Part shown: positions 55,977-64,000 of the stretch, in pieces
Numbering within the stretch: the first letter of the stretch is position 1
How the letters are laid out: each line of letters opens with the position of its first letter
NCBI GenBank assembly: GCA_031262485.1
Contig: JAISHO010000008.1
Location: forward strand, 25,302-89,301
Length of the DNA: 64,000 nucleotides
Source of the DNA: Propionibacteriaceae bacterium
GTDB taxonomy: Bacteria > Actinomycetota > Actinomycetes > Propionibacteriales > Propionibacteriaceae
Reading direction: 5' to 3'
The notes under the pieces: generated by a model
What the model was told of the DNA's origin: nothing
The model's database searches: none
The model's input: only the letters and a program-made list of their open reading frames with translations
Made by a program: the position numbers and the translations under genes

Positions 55977-56949
55977 CCTTCAACCTCCTCACGTTCCACG
56001 TCACTAACTCATCGATGAAGATAGCAGTCACTTCCGACACCCCGTCTAGTCTAAGGGTTTGCAGTTCCAAGCGGCTGAGATCGGAGCGTGCAAGCTGGTG
56101 AGTCCAGAATCCCCTCCCTGATGGAGATGCCATCGTTAAGGCCTGTATCGACAATTCTGTGAGGGTGAGACATTTCTTCCTTGTGTGTTCGAACCTGTGA
56201 GCCGTCGCCCGGCGAGAGAACGCTTCCCGGTCGCACGTCCGACGTTTGTGATCTGACAAGTTATGCCCGAGCGTGGTCCCATGATCGAAAGATGGGCAGA
56301 GACGATCCGGCTGACCATCGGTCAACGATTGCATCACAGCCCAGTTGAACTCGTGTCGGTCGCGGTTGGCGATGATCGCATCGAGAAGAAGATATCCAGC
56401 GAAAGCGTCGAAAGCGGTGAGATCGTCTGGCAGGGAAAGGGGAGCTTTCACGTGAGCCAAAGCGTCTCGGATGTTCTCAAGGTTATGACCACGTTGAATT
56501 GTTCCACCGGAGGAACGACGCTGATGGCCGCGCGATGATCGTTGCTGCCAATTCTCGAATTCTGGAACGCCGGCGGCTTCAAGCCAATCGCCTCCGTGCA
56601 CTAGGGAGTAACCCTCTGCATTGAGGCTCAGGGAAATTGATCCCCTCCGCCCTTTCCGTCGGCATAACCGTGCTTGGGCGCAGGGAACGCCGAGAAGCTG
56701 GGCGATGCGGGTGCTGACGGCCTCAGCCCAATCTTCGCCCTGCTCCTCGCCATTCGTGGGAATGACGGTGCTCTTGTGAAGCCATAGGGTGCTCTCGCTT
56801 CCCGGCTGAGCGAGCCAGAGAGGGTCGCTTGAACCAACCGGTTCTCGGTCGATCACTTCCCAATCTGAAACGTCAATGACGTTCCATCCGTGCAACCAAG
56901 ACTCCTGTCCACTTTCAACGGCGGGAGGATCCCCAGAGTCGTATGGCAT
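55951..56949 (-). CDS. HipA-like serine/threonine kinase
   Basis: A 332-residue kinase-like protein. The catalytic core is IIANRDRHEFNWAVM (NRDRHxxN at 195-202, Asp197 catalytic, Asn202 metal) and CPSFDHGTTLG (DHG at 222-224 replacing DFG), the HipA/PI4K-like pattern. Lys59 in LWLHKSTV is the probable ATP-binding lysine; RRSSGG near 144-149 might be the autophosphorylation loop. It is shorter than HipA because the N-terminal part is in the next gene, as in split HipBST-type systems. GGGAGA precedes the ATG. No HipB-like HTH gene is adjacent. Confidence 0.7.
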   Translation of the reverse strand: MPYDSGDPPAVESGQESWLHGWNVIDVSDWEVIDREPVGSSDPLWLAQPGSESTLWLHKSTVIPTNGEEQGEDWAEAVSTRIAQLLGVPCAQARLCRRKGRRGSISLSLNAEGYSLVHGGDWLEAAGVPEFENWQQRSSRGHQRRSSGGTIQRGHNLENIRDALAHVKAPLSLPDDLTAFDAFAGYLLLDAIIANRDRHEFNWAVMQSLTDGQPDRLCPSFDHGTTLGHNLSDHKRRTCDREAFSRRATAHRFEHTRKKCLTLTELSIQALTMASPSGRGFWTHQLARSDLSRLELQTLRLDGVSEVTAIFIDELVTWNVRRLKDAIDCGQR

Positions 56950-57140
56950 GGGTCTCCCTCCCGTGGCTGTCCTTTCGTTGGACTCTACTCATGAGGTATG
57001 ACAACGCTATGAATCTTTGTAATCATGGCGGTGACCGCAAGCCGTTTCGTGGATATGACTGACGATGACAACCTCGTTTGCTGGCCTGTCGGGTCTGCGT
57101 CAGATGCGGGCTTGCATCGGTGCCATGGGTCGGTAAGGGA

Positions 57141-57169
57141 TTGTCACGACATAATTATTGTGGAATAGT
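57141..57169 (+). promoter_or_regulatory. promoter of the DUF2510 gene
   Basis: TTGTCA (57141-57146) and AATAGT (57164-57169) are separated by 17 bases. The -10 ends 8 bases before ATG 57178, so the transcript is probably leaderless. It is the best -35/-10 pair I found in the window. Confidence 0.6.
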
Positions 57170-57177
57170 TATTTTCT

Positions 57178-58056
57178 ATGACTGAGGTTCATCCTGGGTG
57201 GTTGCCCGATCCGCAGAATCCATCGCTTCTCCGCTGGTGGGATGGTCGTCAATGGACATCCCATACCCAGGCTTTGCCTCCACCACCAGTTCAACAGATT
57301 CAACAACCTGTATCGCCGATGGCCTCAAACGATCAGTGGCAAGGGGGCGCACAGACCCCCAGCGCATCGCAGTCTGTGCCTGGACAAGAATCTGGTGAAA
57401 CTCCGCCTATTCGATCTCGATTTTGGTTAGTGTCTATCATTGTCATTGGCATTTGTCTCATCGTTTTTGGGATCGCTTTTACTGCGACGCAGCAAAACAA
57501 TGATGAAGGGACGAACACTCTATCCCCGACGGGATCACAAAGTTCACTTCCACGTGCGTCCATTTCCCCGACAGTCAATGCGGAAAGGGCAGCTTCAGAA
57601 TCTGCTGCCGCAGAAGCGTCGCGAGCGGCTCGAGCCTCCCAACAAGCTGAAGCGGAAGCTACGCGCAGAGCCGCAGAAGCGGCAGCCGAAGCCGAACGTT
57701 TCGATCCAGCGACATATTCTGCGGTCTCAAACCGCGACTGGTTACTCGTCGAACGTGACCCTGATTCTTTTATAGGGAAAAAATACGTGCTTTATGGGCG
57801 AGTCACGCAGGCTGACGCAGCGACGGGGACGACCTCCATCAGAGTCGATACTGCGGGCGAAAGGCCTGAGTCGGTCTGGGACTATGACGTAAATACGATT
57901 GTCACGGCGAATGAGGATTTACTGAAAACAATCGTTAAAGATGATCTCGTTACTTTATATGTATCTGTCATGAGGGCTTATACATATGACACATCTATCG
58001 GCGGCACGGCTACTGCGGTTATGGTTACCGCTAATATTATAGAAGTCACAGGATAA
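57178..58056 (+). CDS. DUF2510 domain membrane protein
   Basis: A 292-residue protein. The N-terminus GWLPDPQNPSLLRWWDGRQW is a DUF2510 domain (short WW-like module seen at the start of actinobacterial membrane and phage proteins). A membrane helix follows (FWLVSIIVIGICLIVFGIAF, 82-101), then a Ser-rich linker, an Ala/Glu coiled coil (about 130-175, AAEASRAARASQQAEAEATR) and a C-terminal domain with YVLYGRVTQADAATGTTSIR that looks like an OB or SH3 fold. No enzyme motif. Codon use is less GC-biased than neighbours, which supports horizontal origin. Confidence 0.72.
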   Translation: MTEVHPGWLPDPQNPSLLRWWDGRQWTSHTQALPPPPVQQIQQPVSPMASNDQWQGGAQTPSASQSVPGQESGETPPIRSRFWLVSIIVIGICLIVFGIAFTATQQNNDEGTNTLSPTGSQSSLPRASISPTVNAERAASESAAAEASRAARASQQAEAEATRRAAEAAAEAERFDPATYSAVSNRDWLLVERDPDSFIGKKYVLYGRVTQADAATGTTSIRVDTAGERPESVWDYDVNTIVTANEDLLKTIVKDDLVTLYVSVMRAYTYDTSIGGTATAVMVTANIIEVTG

Positions 58057-58195
58057 GGGTAGAAAGCGGCAGACTAAAGCCGTTAAAATATTTCACTGGA
58101 CCGCGCGCCGACCAACTAACGGTCCACCGTATCTGCTGCCCGTTTTCTGAAGGTGCCTATATTTTTCTGTTGAGTGTCACTGTCGTGATATTCCC

Positions 58196-60310
58196 TTACC
58201 CAGGGCTGAACCCGAACACCTCACCGAGAAAGGTGAGCATCTGCTCGTATTGATCCTCGATCGTTGTCGCTTGGCGGAAACCGTGGCCTTCGCCGGGGTA
58301 GATGACGAGGGTGACGGTGATGCCTTTCTTCTCGAGCGCATCGGCCATGGCGGTGGCTTGGGAGGGGGGCACGACGGCGTCGTCGGAGCCTTGGAGGAGG
58401 AGCAGGGGGCAGTCGAAGCCGTCGAGGTGGTGGATCGGTGATCGATCGAGGTAGGTCTGGCGCCCGGCGGGATAGGGGGCGACTAAACCGTCGAGGTAGC
58501 GGGCTTCGAACTTGTGGGTGTCGGTCACCATCGCTTCGAGGTCGCCGATGCCGTAGCTGGAAATGCCGGCGGAGAAGGTGTCGGTGAAGCATAGGGCGGC
58601 GAGGGTCGTGTAGCCCCCGGCGGAGCCGCCCATGATGGCGATGCGTTTCGGATCGGCCAAGCCGCGCTCGACGGCGATCATGGCGGCGTCGGAGCAATCA
58701 CGGACATCGGCCACACCCCAGGCGCCGCGCAGGCGGTCGCGGTAGGCGCGTCCGTAGCCGGAGGATCCGGAGTAGTTGACGTCGAGCACGCCGATGCCGC
58801 GAGTGGTGAAGAACTGGCGTTTGAGGGAGAACGTCGGCGGCGAGTACGACGTCGGCCCGCTGTGGCTCATGAGGATGAGCGGTGGCAGCTCTCCCTCGGG
58901 GGCGGCGAAGCCGGGGTGATAGGGCGGGTAGTACCAGGCGTGGACTTCCTCACCGGGTTCTCCCCAAGTCAGGGGGCTCGGCCGTGAGACTGACTCTGGG
59001 GGCACGAGGGGGGCGCCAGGGGCGGTCAGCGCGGTGACGCCGGGGGTTTCCAGTGAGAGCCAGGGGCGTGATCCGTAGTCGCCCTCCGGGTGCGTCTCGG
59101 CGCTGGACGCGGGAACCGGAGTGGCGGATTCGTCGTCGGGGACGCTGGCGGGCAAGGGACTAGCCGGGTCGGGTGAGACGACGGGAATGTCTCCGATGCC
59201 CCGGAAATCAGGGTCTGCTCCGTCGATCAACGACTCCCAGTCGAGGGCGACCAATCCGCCCGGACGATCGCTCAATCCGAGGGTGGCGACGCTGGAGGGG
59301 TAGCCGGGGGTGAGCGTCAGGGAGGCAGCCAAGCCGATGCCGTCGAGCGTGCCGTCGGGGTCGAGGCGGCCGAGGTGTGAGATGCCATCGGCGATCCACA
59401 CGCACCCGATCGAGCCGTCCGGCAGGTGGGTGTAGGGGGGAGGGTCGAGCACCCAGGGCGGCTCGCAGAAATCCCACGGGCGGGTGTGAAGCGGTTCGGG
59501 GCCGCGCAACGCGACACCGCCGGAGCCGGTGAGGCGGTAGAAGTTCCAGAAGCCGCCCGTGTCGGCCAGGGCGACGACGGAGCCGTTGGGGGCGATCGTC
59601 GGGTGGACGAAAGAGGTGTGGCCGTCGCCGGCGAGGATGACGGCGGGGGCCGGTTTCGTCGCCTGAGCGGAATCCGGTGTGAGGATGGCGCCGGCGATCC
59701 GGGTCGAATCCCACGGCATGTTGGGGTGATCCCATTCCATCCAGACGGTCCGACCATCGTCGCCGACCCAGGGGGTGTGGTAGAAATCGGCTCCGATAGC
59801 GAAGATCCCGCCGCCAGTCGCATTGTCACTATCGAGATCGAGGACGACGAGAGCGTCGACGGGCTCGGCATTCGCGTCGCTGTGGTCTTCGCGCACGCAG
59901 ACGACGAGACGAGGCTTCCCGGGCGCGACGGGAGCGAGCGCGAATCCGCCGTAGCGCCAGGGTGAATCGGCGGGGGTGATGGGCCGGGGCACTGATCCTT
60001 CGTCGACGACGTGGACTCGCCCGCTCAGCGCGTCAGTGAGGACGACGACACCGTCACGGGCGGCCGCCGCACCACCGCCGTACTCGTGCACCCGGGAACG
60101 AGCGTCGAGTCCCGGGGCGACCTCGGCGACGACACCGTCATGGCGCCGGAACACTGCCACCCGGCCACGGTCGCGCGGGTCCCCGACGAGCCAGTAGAGG
60201 TCTCCGCCGTCGGCGAACCCACCGCCGAGCCGCACACTTGAACCGGCCAGATCGGCCGGGGTGACCGGTGAGGGCCAGGAACCAGCCGGGGCGATCATCG
60301 TCTCTTCCAT
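58196..60310 (-). CDS. S9 family prolyl oligopeptidase-like peptidase
   Basis: A 704-residue serine peptidase. An N-terminal beta-propeller-like region (residues 1-430) precedes an alpha/beta hydrolase. The nucleophile is Ser in MGGSAGGYTTLAAL, the acid is Asp in LLLQGSDDAVVPPSQ and the His is in YPGEGHGF. YSGSSGYGRAYRDRLRGAWG is the S9 oxyanion neighbourhood. The start is ATG 60310 because AAGGAG lies 6 bases before it; ATG 60325 is in frame but less likely. The mshC stop lies 11 bp upstream, so the two are probably cotranscribed. Confidence 0.85.
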   Translation of the reverse strand: MEETMIAPAGSWPSPVTPADLAGSSVRLGGGFADGGDLYWLVGDPRDRGRVAVFRRHDGVVAEVAPGLDARSRVHEYGGGAAAARDGVVVLTDALSGRVHVVDEGSVPRPITPADSPWRYGGFALAPVAPGKPRLVVCVREDHSDANAEPVDALVVLDLDSDNATGGGIFAIGADFYHTPWVGDDGRTVWMEWDHPNMPWDSTRIAGAILTPDSAQATKPAPAVILAGDGHTSFVHPTIAPNGSVVALADTGGFWNFYRLTGSGGVALRGPEPLHTRPWDFCEPPWVLDPPPYTHLPDGSIGCVWIADGISHLGRLDPDGTLDGIGLAASLTLTPGYPSSVATLGLSDRPGGLVALDWESLIDGADPDFRGIGDIPVVSPDPASPLPASVPDDESATPVPASSAETHPEGDYGSRPWLSLETPGVTALTAPGAPLVPPESVSRPSPLTWGEPGEEVHAWYYPPYHPGFAAPEGELPPLILMSHSGPTSYSPPTFSLKRQFFTTRGIGVLDVNYSGSSGYGRAYRDRLRGAWGVADVRDCSDAAMIAVERGLADPKRIAIMGGSAGGYTTLAALCFTDTFSAGISSYGIGDLEAMVTDTHKFEARYLDGLVAPYPAGRQTYLDRSPIHHLDGFDCPLLLLQGSDDAVVPPSQATAMADALEKKGITVTLVIYPGEGHGFRQATTIEDQYEQMLTFLGEVFGFSPG

Positions 60311-60321
60311 GGCGTTCTCCT

Positions 60322-61563
60322 TCATGACAAGGCGATTCCGAGCAGGGCGTCGACGGCGTCGCGGATCATCGCCCGGGCGCCGGGGACATCGTCGGAGGAA
60401 ACAAGACTGCGTTCTCCCCAGTGGTCGAGCGCGACAAGAGCGTCATCGGCGTGCAGATCCTCACGCAACGATCGACGTACCGCCTCGACGACGGGAGCGG
60501 CGTCGACGGAGACGGACCCCGTGACGGCTTTCCGCCACCGAGCCAAGCGTTCTTCCGCTTGAACGAGATCGGTGGGCGTCCAACTCCACTCGGTGCGATA
60601 GTGGTGGGCCAACAAAGCGAGACGGATCGCCATCGGATCCGCGCCCTGGCGGCGCAGTTGCGAGACGAGGACGAGGTTGCCCTTCGACTTGCTCATCTTC
60701 TCCCCGTCGAGGCCGACCATGGCGGCGTGGGCGTAAAAGTGGGCGAAGGGCTCGCCTGTCACAGCTGTCGCCTCGGCCGCGCACATCTCATGGTGAGGGA
60801 AGAGGAGGTCGCTGCCGCCGCCTTGAAGATCGAAGGCGGCGCCCAGGGTGTCGAGAGCGAGAGCGGTGCATTCGATGTGCCAACCGGGGCGTCCGGGGCC
60901 GAATGCGGAAGGCCATGACGGCTCGCCGTCGCGCTCGAGGCGCCACACGAGGCAATCGAGGGGATCACGCTTGCCGGGACGCCGGGGATCGCCGCCGTGC
61001 TCGGCGAACTCGGCGATCATCGCCGTCTCATCCAACCCCGCGACGGAGCCGAAGCCGGGAGCCTGACGGCACGGGAAATACCAATCGGGATACTCATCGT
61101 CGTCGACTTGGTAGAGCAGGCCGGCATCCCGCAGCCTCGTCAGGAGCGCCTCGATCGGACCGAGCGATTCGACGACCCCGAGATAGTGATCGGGCGGCAG
61201 AACCCGCAAAGCCTCCATGTCCTCACGGAACAAGTCGATCTCACTATGGGCCAGCTCGCGCCAATCGACCCCGGTGGCGGTGGCGCGCTCGAGCAAAGGG
61301 TCGTCGACGTCGGTGACGTTTTGGGTGTATTCGACAGCCAACCCGAGATCGCGCCACACCCGCTGGACGAGATCGAAGGTGAGGTAGGTGAAGGCGTGCC
61401 CGAGGTGTGTGGCGTCATAGGGGGTGATGCCGCAAACGTAGAGCCGGGCGGTTCCGTGCTGCGGCCCCACCGCATGGAGTGAGTCTGAGTCGCGCCCTTG
61501 CAAGCGCAATTCCCCCGGGGCAAGAGGCAAGGTTGGCACGGACGGCTCTGACCACGATCGCAT
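60322..61563 (-). CDS. mshC: cysteine:GlcN-Ins ligase of mycothiol synthesis
   Basis: MshC joins cysteine to glucosaminyl-inositol, the third step of mycothiol synthesis. The N-terminus MRSWSEPSVPTLP, then YVCGITPYDATHLGHA (zinc Cys44 and HIGH-like THLGH) and QNVTDVDDPLLERA are diagnostic against CysS. KMSKS follows in MVGLDGEKMSKSKGN, and HIECTALALDTLG supplies zinc ligands. The 413 residues are typical. A -10 element lies 6 bases before ATG. It marks the organism as a mycothiol producer. Confidence 0.93.
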   Translation of the reverse strand: MRSWSEPSVPTLPLAPGELRLQGRDSDSLHAVGPQHGTARLYVCGITPYDATHLGHAFTYLTFDLVQRVWRDLGLAVEYTQNVTDVDDPLLERATATGVDWRELAHSEIDLFREDMEALRVLPPDHYLGVVESLGPIEALLTRLRDAGLLYQVDDDEYPDWYFPCRQAPGFGSVAGLDETAMIAEFAEHGGDPRRPGKRDPLDCLVWRLERDGEPSWPSAFGPGRPGWHIECTALALDTLGAAFDLQGGGSDLLFPHHEMCAAEATAVTGEPFAHFYAHAAMVGLDGEKMSKSKGNLVLVSQLRRQGADPMAIRLALLAHHYRTEWSWTPTDLVQAEERLARWRKAVTGSVSVDAAPVVEAVRRSLREDLHADDALVALDHWGERSLVSSDDVPGARAMIRDAVDALLGIALS

Positions 61564-61569
61564 GGGCTC

Positions 61570-61575
61570 AGCCTA
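61570..61575 (-). promoter_or_regulatory. -10 element TAGGCT of a probable leaderless mshC promoter
   Basis: On the minus strand TAGGCT ends 6 bases before the mshC ATG, with no Shine-Dalgarno in between. Confidence 0.45.
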
Positions 61576-61660
61576 GTGTGCCTGTCGGACACGAGGTCGC
61601 CGTATGAAATCGTTGTCCTTTACGGAGTCGGCGCCGTTGAGCGGGCTCGAGAGCCTGATG

Positions 61661-62179
61661 TCACCCGACCTGGCGCAACCACGGGGTCGGCTCGACGTCG
61701 CCGGCATAGCGGAAGATCTCCAACTCGTCGTCCCAGGGCTCCCCAATGAGGTAGGCGAGTTCCGTCTCGAGGCTGGCCCGGGCCTCACGATCCCGGCGCG
61801 ACGAGCGATGACGGTCAAGGGCGGCGCGCAACCTCTCCTCAGGCACGACGATGTCACCGCTCGGGCCGATCCGTCCGCTGAACAATCCCAGACGGGGGGT
61901 GTAGGTGTAGCGCATGCCCTCCGTCGTCGCTGTCGGTTCCTCGGTCACCTCGTAACGGGCCTGGGTGCAGCGTTTCAATTCACTCGTGATGATGGCGGAT
62001 GTGCCGGCGACGCCATGCCAACGTCGTTCCGCCCTCCACAAGGCCGGATCAGCCGGTTGTCGTGTCCATGAGAGACGAATCGGAGCACCACAAGCAGCGC
62101 TGACAGCCCAATCGATATGGGGCCGCAGCGCTGACGAAGCGGAGTGAATGAAGATCACACCGCTGGTTCTTACGGTCAT
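61661..62179 (-). CDS. DUF3145 family protein
   Basis: A 172-residue actinobacterial protein of unknown function. The start TSGVIFIHSASSALRPHIDW and SWTRQPADPALWRAERRWHG are family signatures; GLFSGRIGPSGDIVVPEERL and the C-terminal GEPWDDELEIFRYAGD follow. I chose ATG 62179 because GAGGAG lies just upstream; ATG 62182 is equally possible. A longer frame from 62287 has no ribosome site. Confidence 0.82.
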   Translation of the reverse strand: MTVRTSGVIFIHSASSALRPHIDWAVSAACGAPIRLSWTRQPADPALWRAERRWHGVAGTSAIITSELKRCTQARYEVTEEPTATTEGMRYTYTPRLGLFSGRIGPSGDIVVPEERLRAALDRHRSSRRDREARASLETELAYLIGEPWDDELEIFRYAGDVEPTPWLRQVG

Positions 62180-62376
62180 CATTCTCCTCAGCTCGGATAG
62201 CTTCCCCACGTATCCGCGCGTCAGAGCGACACGATCATTCTGGCCCAACAGTGCACAAACAAGCAAATATACTGAGTTGATTGTCACGGAGAAGCAGAGT
62301 AGTTGTCACCTTGCTAGGCTCTCTTCCAGTACCCACCGAACTTCAGTAAAGCCGGATCTACCAGAAGGAGAGTACG

Positions 62377-63471
62377 ACGAATCTCATATTATCGATATTT
62401 GCAGGAATATTATGTGGAATCCTGATAGTTGGATTCTTTAAACTCCTCAAAAAGTACGATTCTGAGAACTATCTTCAGAATCCAATAAATCATTATGCAA
62501 TCCTTATATCATCATACTACTCCCTTGCTGAGGTTGCGCTTAGTTCAAATAAATCTGCAGTCTTATTTAAATACACCGTGTTTAGATTTTTGCCTCCGCT
62601 GATAATACTTGTACTACTGACTGCTTCCTTTCATAGATATTATCAGAAAGGTTTCTTATTTGCCGCCATTATTTCAACATTGCTAATATCACTTATCCCC
62701 AATATCGAAGCCTTTGAAAAAGCTGATTCACTGCGAATTAAGCTAACCCATTTATCTGTTGCAATAATCGCTATTATTGAAGGACTGGCAGTATATGTTG
62801 TTGGTAGAATATTTAATCTCTCGTGGCTCGCCCCAGGCCCGGATGTGGTTGATGATTTCTGGTCAGCCTTACTAATGGGTTCTCTTGTAGCAGTATTTTT
62901 TGCTGCGATACGACGAGAACCAACACAGCCACAGTATGATCGAAGAAATGAACTTGCAAAACAGTCATTTATAATAGAAAGTTATGTGAAGTTCAAGAAG
63001 AAATATGGATCTATTATTGCAACCGAAGCAGAGAAAAATAACTCATTCGTGCCAGTAATTTACGCAATTATCATTTATGAGGATTACAATAGGCCGGCAC
63101 TCATAAGGTTATTCGAAGATCTATGCGTGAATATTTTCCATAGGGAAATGACAGTAGGAATAGCTCAGATTCGATCAAATAGAACTCTATCCGGTGAAGA
63201 GTCAATCAAGCGGTTGGCAAATTATTTCAGTGAAACTGGAAAACTTGGCTTTGATGAATTCTGTAATGATATAGATATACAGAAACAAGTAAATGATTGG
63301 AACCCCGGAATGGATTACTGGGCGGAAATCAAGTACATCATGGACATTCTCAAACCCCATAATATGCCCTCCGAACTCATCGATACCCCTAATGCCGATA
63401 AGGCACCGATCATTGAAGAAGCCGAGACTGCCGATGAAGAAGAGTTGAACGCGGAATCTTACTCAGAATGA
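62377..63471 (+). CDS. AT-rich hypothetical membrane protein, apparent ACG start
   Basis: A protein of 364 residues if read from ACG 62377. The frame is open from 62350 and encodes a hydrophobic N-terminus (NLILSIFAGILCGILIVGFF) and further helices (PPLIILVLLTASF, FLFAAIISTLLISLI, LSVAIIAIIEGLAVYVVG, ALLMGSLVAVFFAAI), then a soluble C-terminal half rich in Asp/Glu/Lys. The only ATG/GTG/TTG-type start is GTG 62578, which would cut off the first helix and 67 residues. AAGGAG (62365-62370) lies 6 bases before ACG 62377, so an ACG start or a mutated ATG is likely. Low GC indicates horizontal transfer. No family recognised. Confidence 0.55.
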   Translation, partial: TNLILSIFAGILCGILIVGFFKLLKKYDSENYLQNPINHYAILISSYYSLAEVALSSNKSAVLFKYTVFRFLPPLIILVLLTASFHRYYQKGFLFAAIISTLLISLIPNIEAFEKADSLRIKLTHLSVAIIAIIEGLAVYVVGRIFNLSWLAPGPDVVDDFWSALLMGSLVAVFFAAIRREPTQPQYDRRNELAKQSFIIESYVKFKKKYGSIIATEAEKNNSFVPVIYAIIIYEDYNRPALIRLFEDLCVNIFHREMTVGIAQIRSNRTLSGEESIKRLANYFSETGKLGFDEFCNDIDIQKQVNDWNPGMDYWAEIKYIMDILKPHNMPSELIDTPNADKAPIIEEAETADEEELNAESYSE

Positions 63472-64000
63472 TAGGTCACTCCATGGAAAGCCGATCTGAT
63501 TTCGTGAAGCTATAAACATTGTTTTTTAGTATAAATAATTTTCACTTTCGAGTGAGGAAATCCGACTTCATTAGCATTAAACACATCATAGCCGTGGCTC
63601 TTACCTGATTTCATGATTTTGCTGCCACAACGAGTATGCTGGAACTTACTGGTGAGCACCGCCCAGGGCGAAGATCATTTTGCTTCGCCGTGAGGTGAGG
63701 ACGGGAGTGGTGTGGGCGACGTTTATGGTCTTACAAGAGCAAACGCCGGCCTTCCCCACGGTAGTCTCGGATTCGGATAAGTTATGGGAAGAAGGATCCG
63801 GGCCTCTTCTGGTGTATCCTCATTATTGAGGCGGTTTCACCTTCAGTCTTTGGGTTCTTTCCGATGGGATACCCGCTAATTGAGGCTTATTCATAATGAG
63901 AGTTTGTAAAAGTGGAGTGATATGACTGCGGTAATTGTTTGGGGATACGTTCGGTGTGGTCGGCGGTAGTCGGTGTGGAGTATTTTCCAGTTTTTCAGGT
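63472..64000. other. AT-rich end of the window without a supported gene
   Basis: 529 bp. At 63924 a GGAG-preceded ATG opens a 15-codon frame (MTAVIVWGYVRCGRR) that stops; it may be a leader peptide or nothing. No tRNA, terminator or longer coding frame is convincing. The region might precede a gene beyond the window. Confidence 0.4.

Noticed and set aside
59121..59965. Long plus-strand frames opposite the S9 peptidase and similar long antisense frames elsewhere
   Set aside because: They are mirror images of GC-rich coding genes without start signals or domains.
62148..62441. 97-codon plus-strand frame opposite the DUF3145 start
   Set aside because: It lies antisense to the DUF3145 start, ends inside the AT-rich membrane protein frame and shows no domain.

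Overview
The window is chromosomal DNA from a high-GC Gram-positive bacterium of the Actinomycetota. Markers that support this are the mycothiol ligase mshC, the nucleoid silencer lsr2, DUF3145, DUF3180 and DUF5318 proteins, a MT0933-type small protein, DUF2342 zincin, and many start codons that directly follow a TANNNT hexamer. Two LPXTG-type surface proteins and a MurE that carries EDPG where meso-diaminopimelate enzymes have DNPR suggest a Lys- or Orn-type peptidoglycan, as in Actinomycetaceae or related Micrococcales-like lineages. I cannot name the species.

Layout. 1-6 kb: end of a DUF2342 zincin, tilS, hpt, then a three-gene set (MurT-like ligase, cysteine-free GatD-like protein, ornithine-racemase-like enzyme). 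6-9 kb: tagaturonate epimerase uxaE on the minus strand under a LacI-type operator, a small MT0933-family protein and a gene-free AT-rich stretch. 9-14 kb: LPQTG surface protein and a type 2 ileS. 14-16 kb: a two-gene toxin-antitoxin-like unit with an AbiEii-type nucleotidyltransferase and a 14-bp-arm operator. 16-25 kb: dnaX, recR, a DUF2079 membrane protein and a 1342-residue wall-anchored metzincin. 25-27 kb: decayed genes (M50 peptidase fragment, NYN gene with an amber codon), tRNA-Ser(GGA), the SRP RNA and a cluster of GC-rich palindromic repeats. 27-44 kb: murE, AI-2E-family transporter, dCMP-type deaminase, DUF5318, two membrane mannosyltransferase-like proteins, Nudix hydrolase, BaxI-type membrane protein, SRPBCC protein, TetR regulator, a large flippase-like protein, and a PgaC-like glycan synthase pair. 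44-50 kb: ftsH-folE-folP-folBK-DUF3180, then lsr2. 50-55 kb: clpC, a small acidic protein, citrate synthase and tRNA-Met(CAU). 55-58 kb: an accessory segment next to the tRNA with a HipA-like kinase plus HIRAN-protein pair and a DUF2510 protein. 58-62 kb: S9 peptidase, mshC, DUF3145. 62-64 kb: AT-rich DNA with one membrane protein that seems to begin with ACG.

How the genes fit together. Core blocks serve translation (tilS, ileS, two tRNAs), purine salvage (hpt), folate synthesis, replication and repair (dnaX, recR), proteostasis (ftsH, clpC), the citric acid cycle, mycothiol, and envelope building (murE, mannosyltransferases, glycan synthase, flippase, sortase substrates). In many actinobacteria tilS-hpt-ftsH-folEPBK is one cluster; here about 41 kb lies between hpt and ftsH. 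The accessory parts (14.5-16.3, 25.3-27, 55-58 and 62-64 kb) sit beside RNA genes or between core blocks. The most unusual items are the Cys-less GatD/MurT/racemase set, the HIRAN-HipA-like kinase pair, and the operator of the nucleotidyltransferase unit that contains the -10 element.
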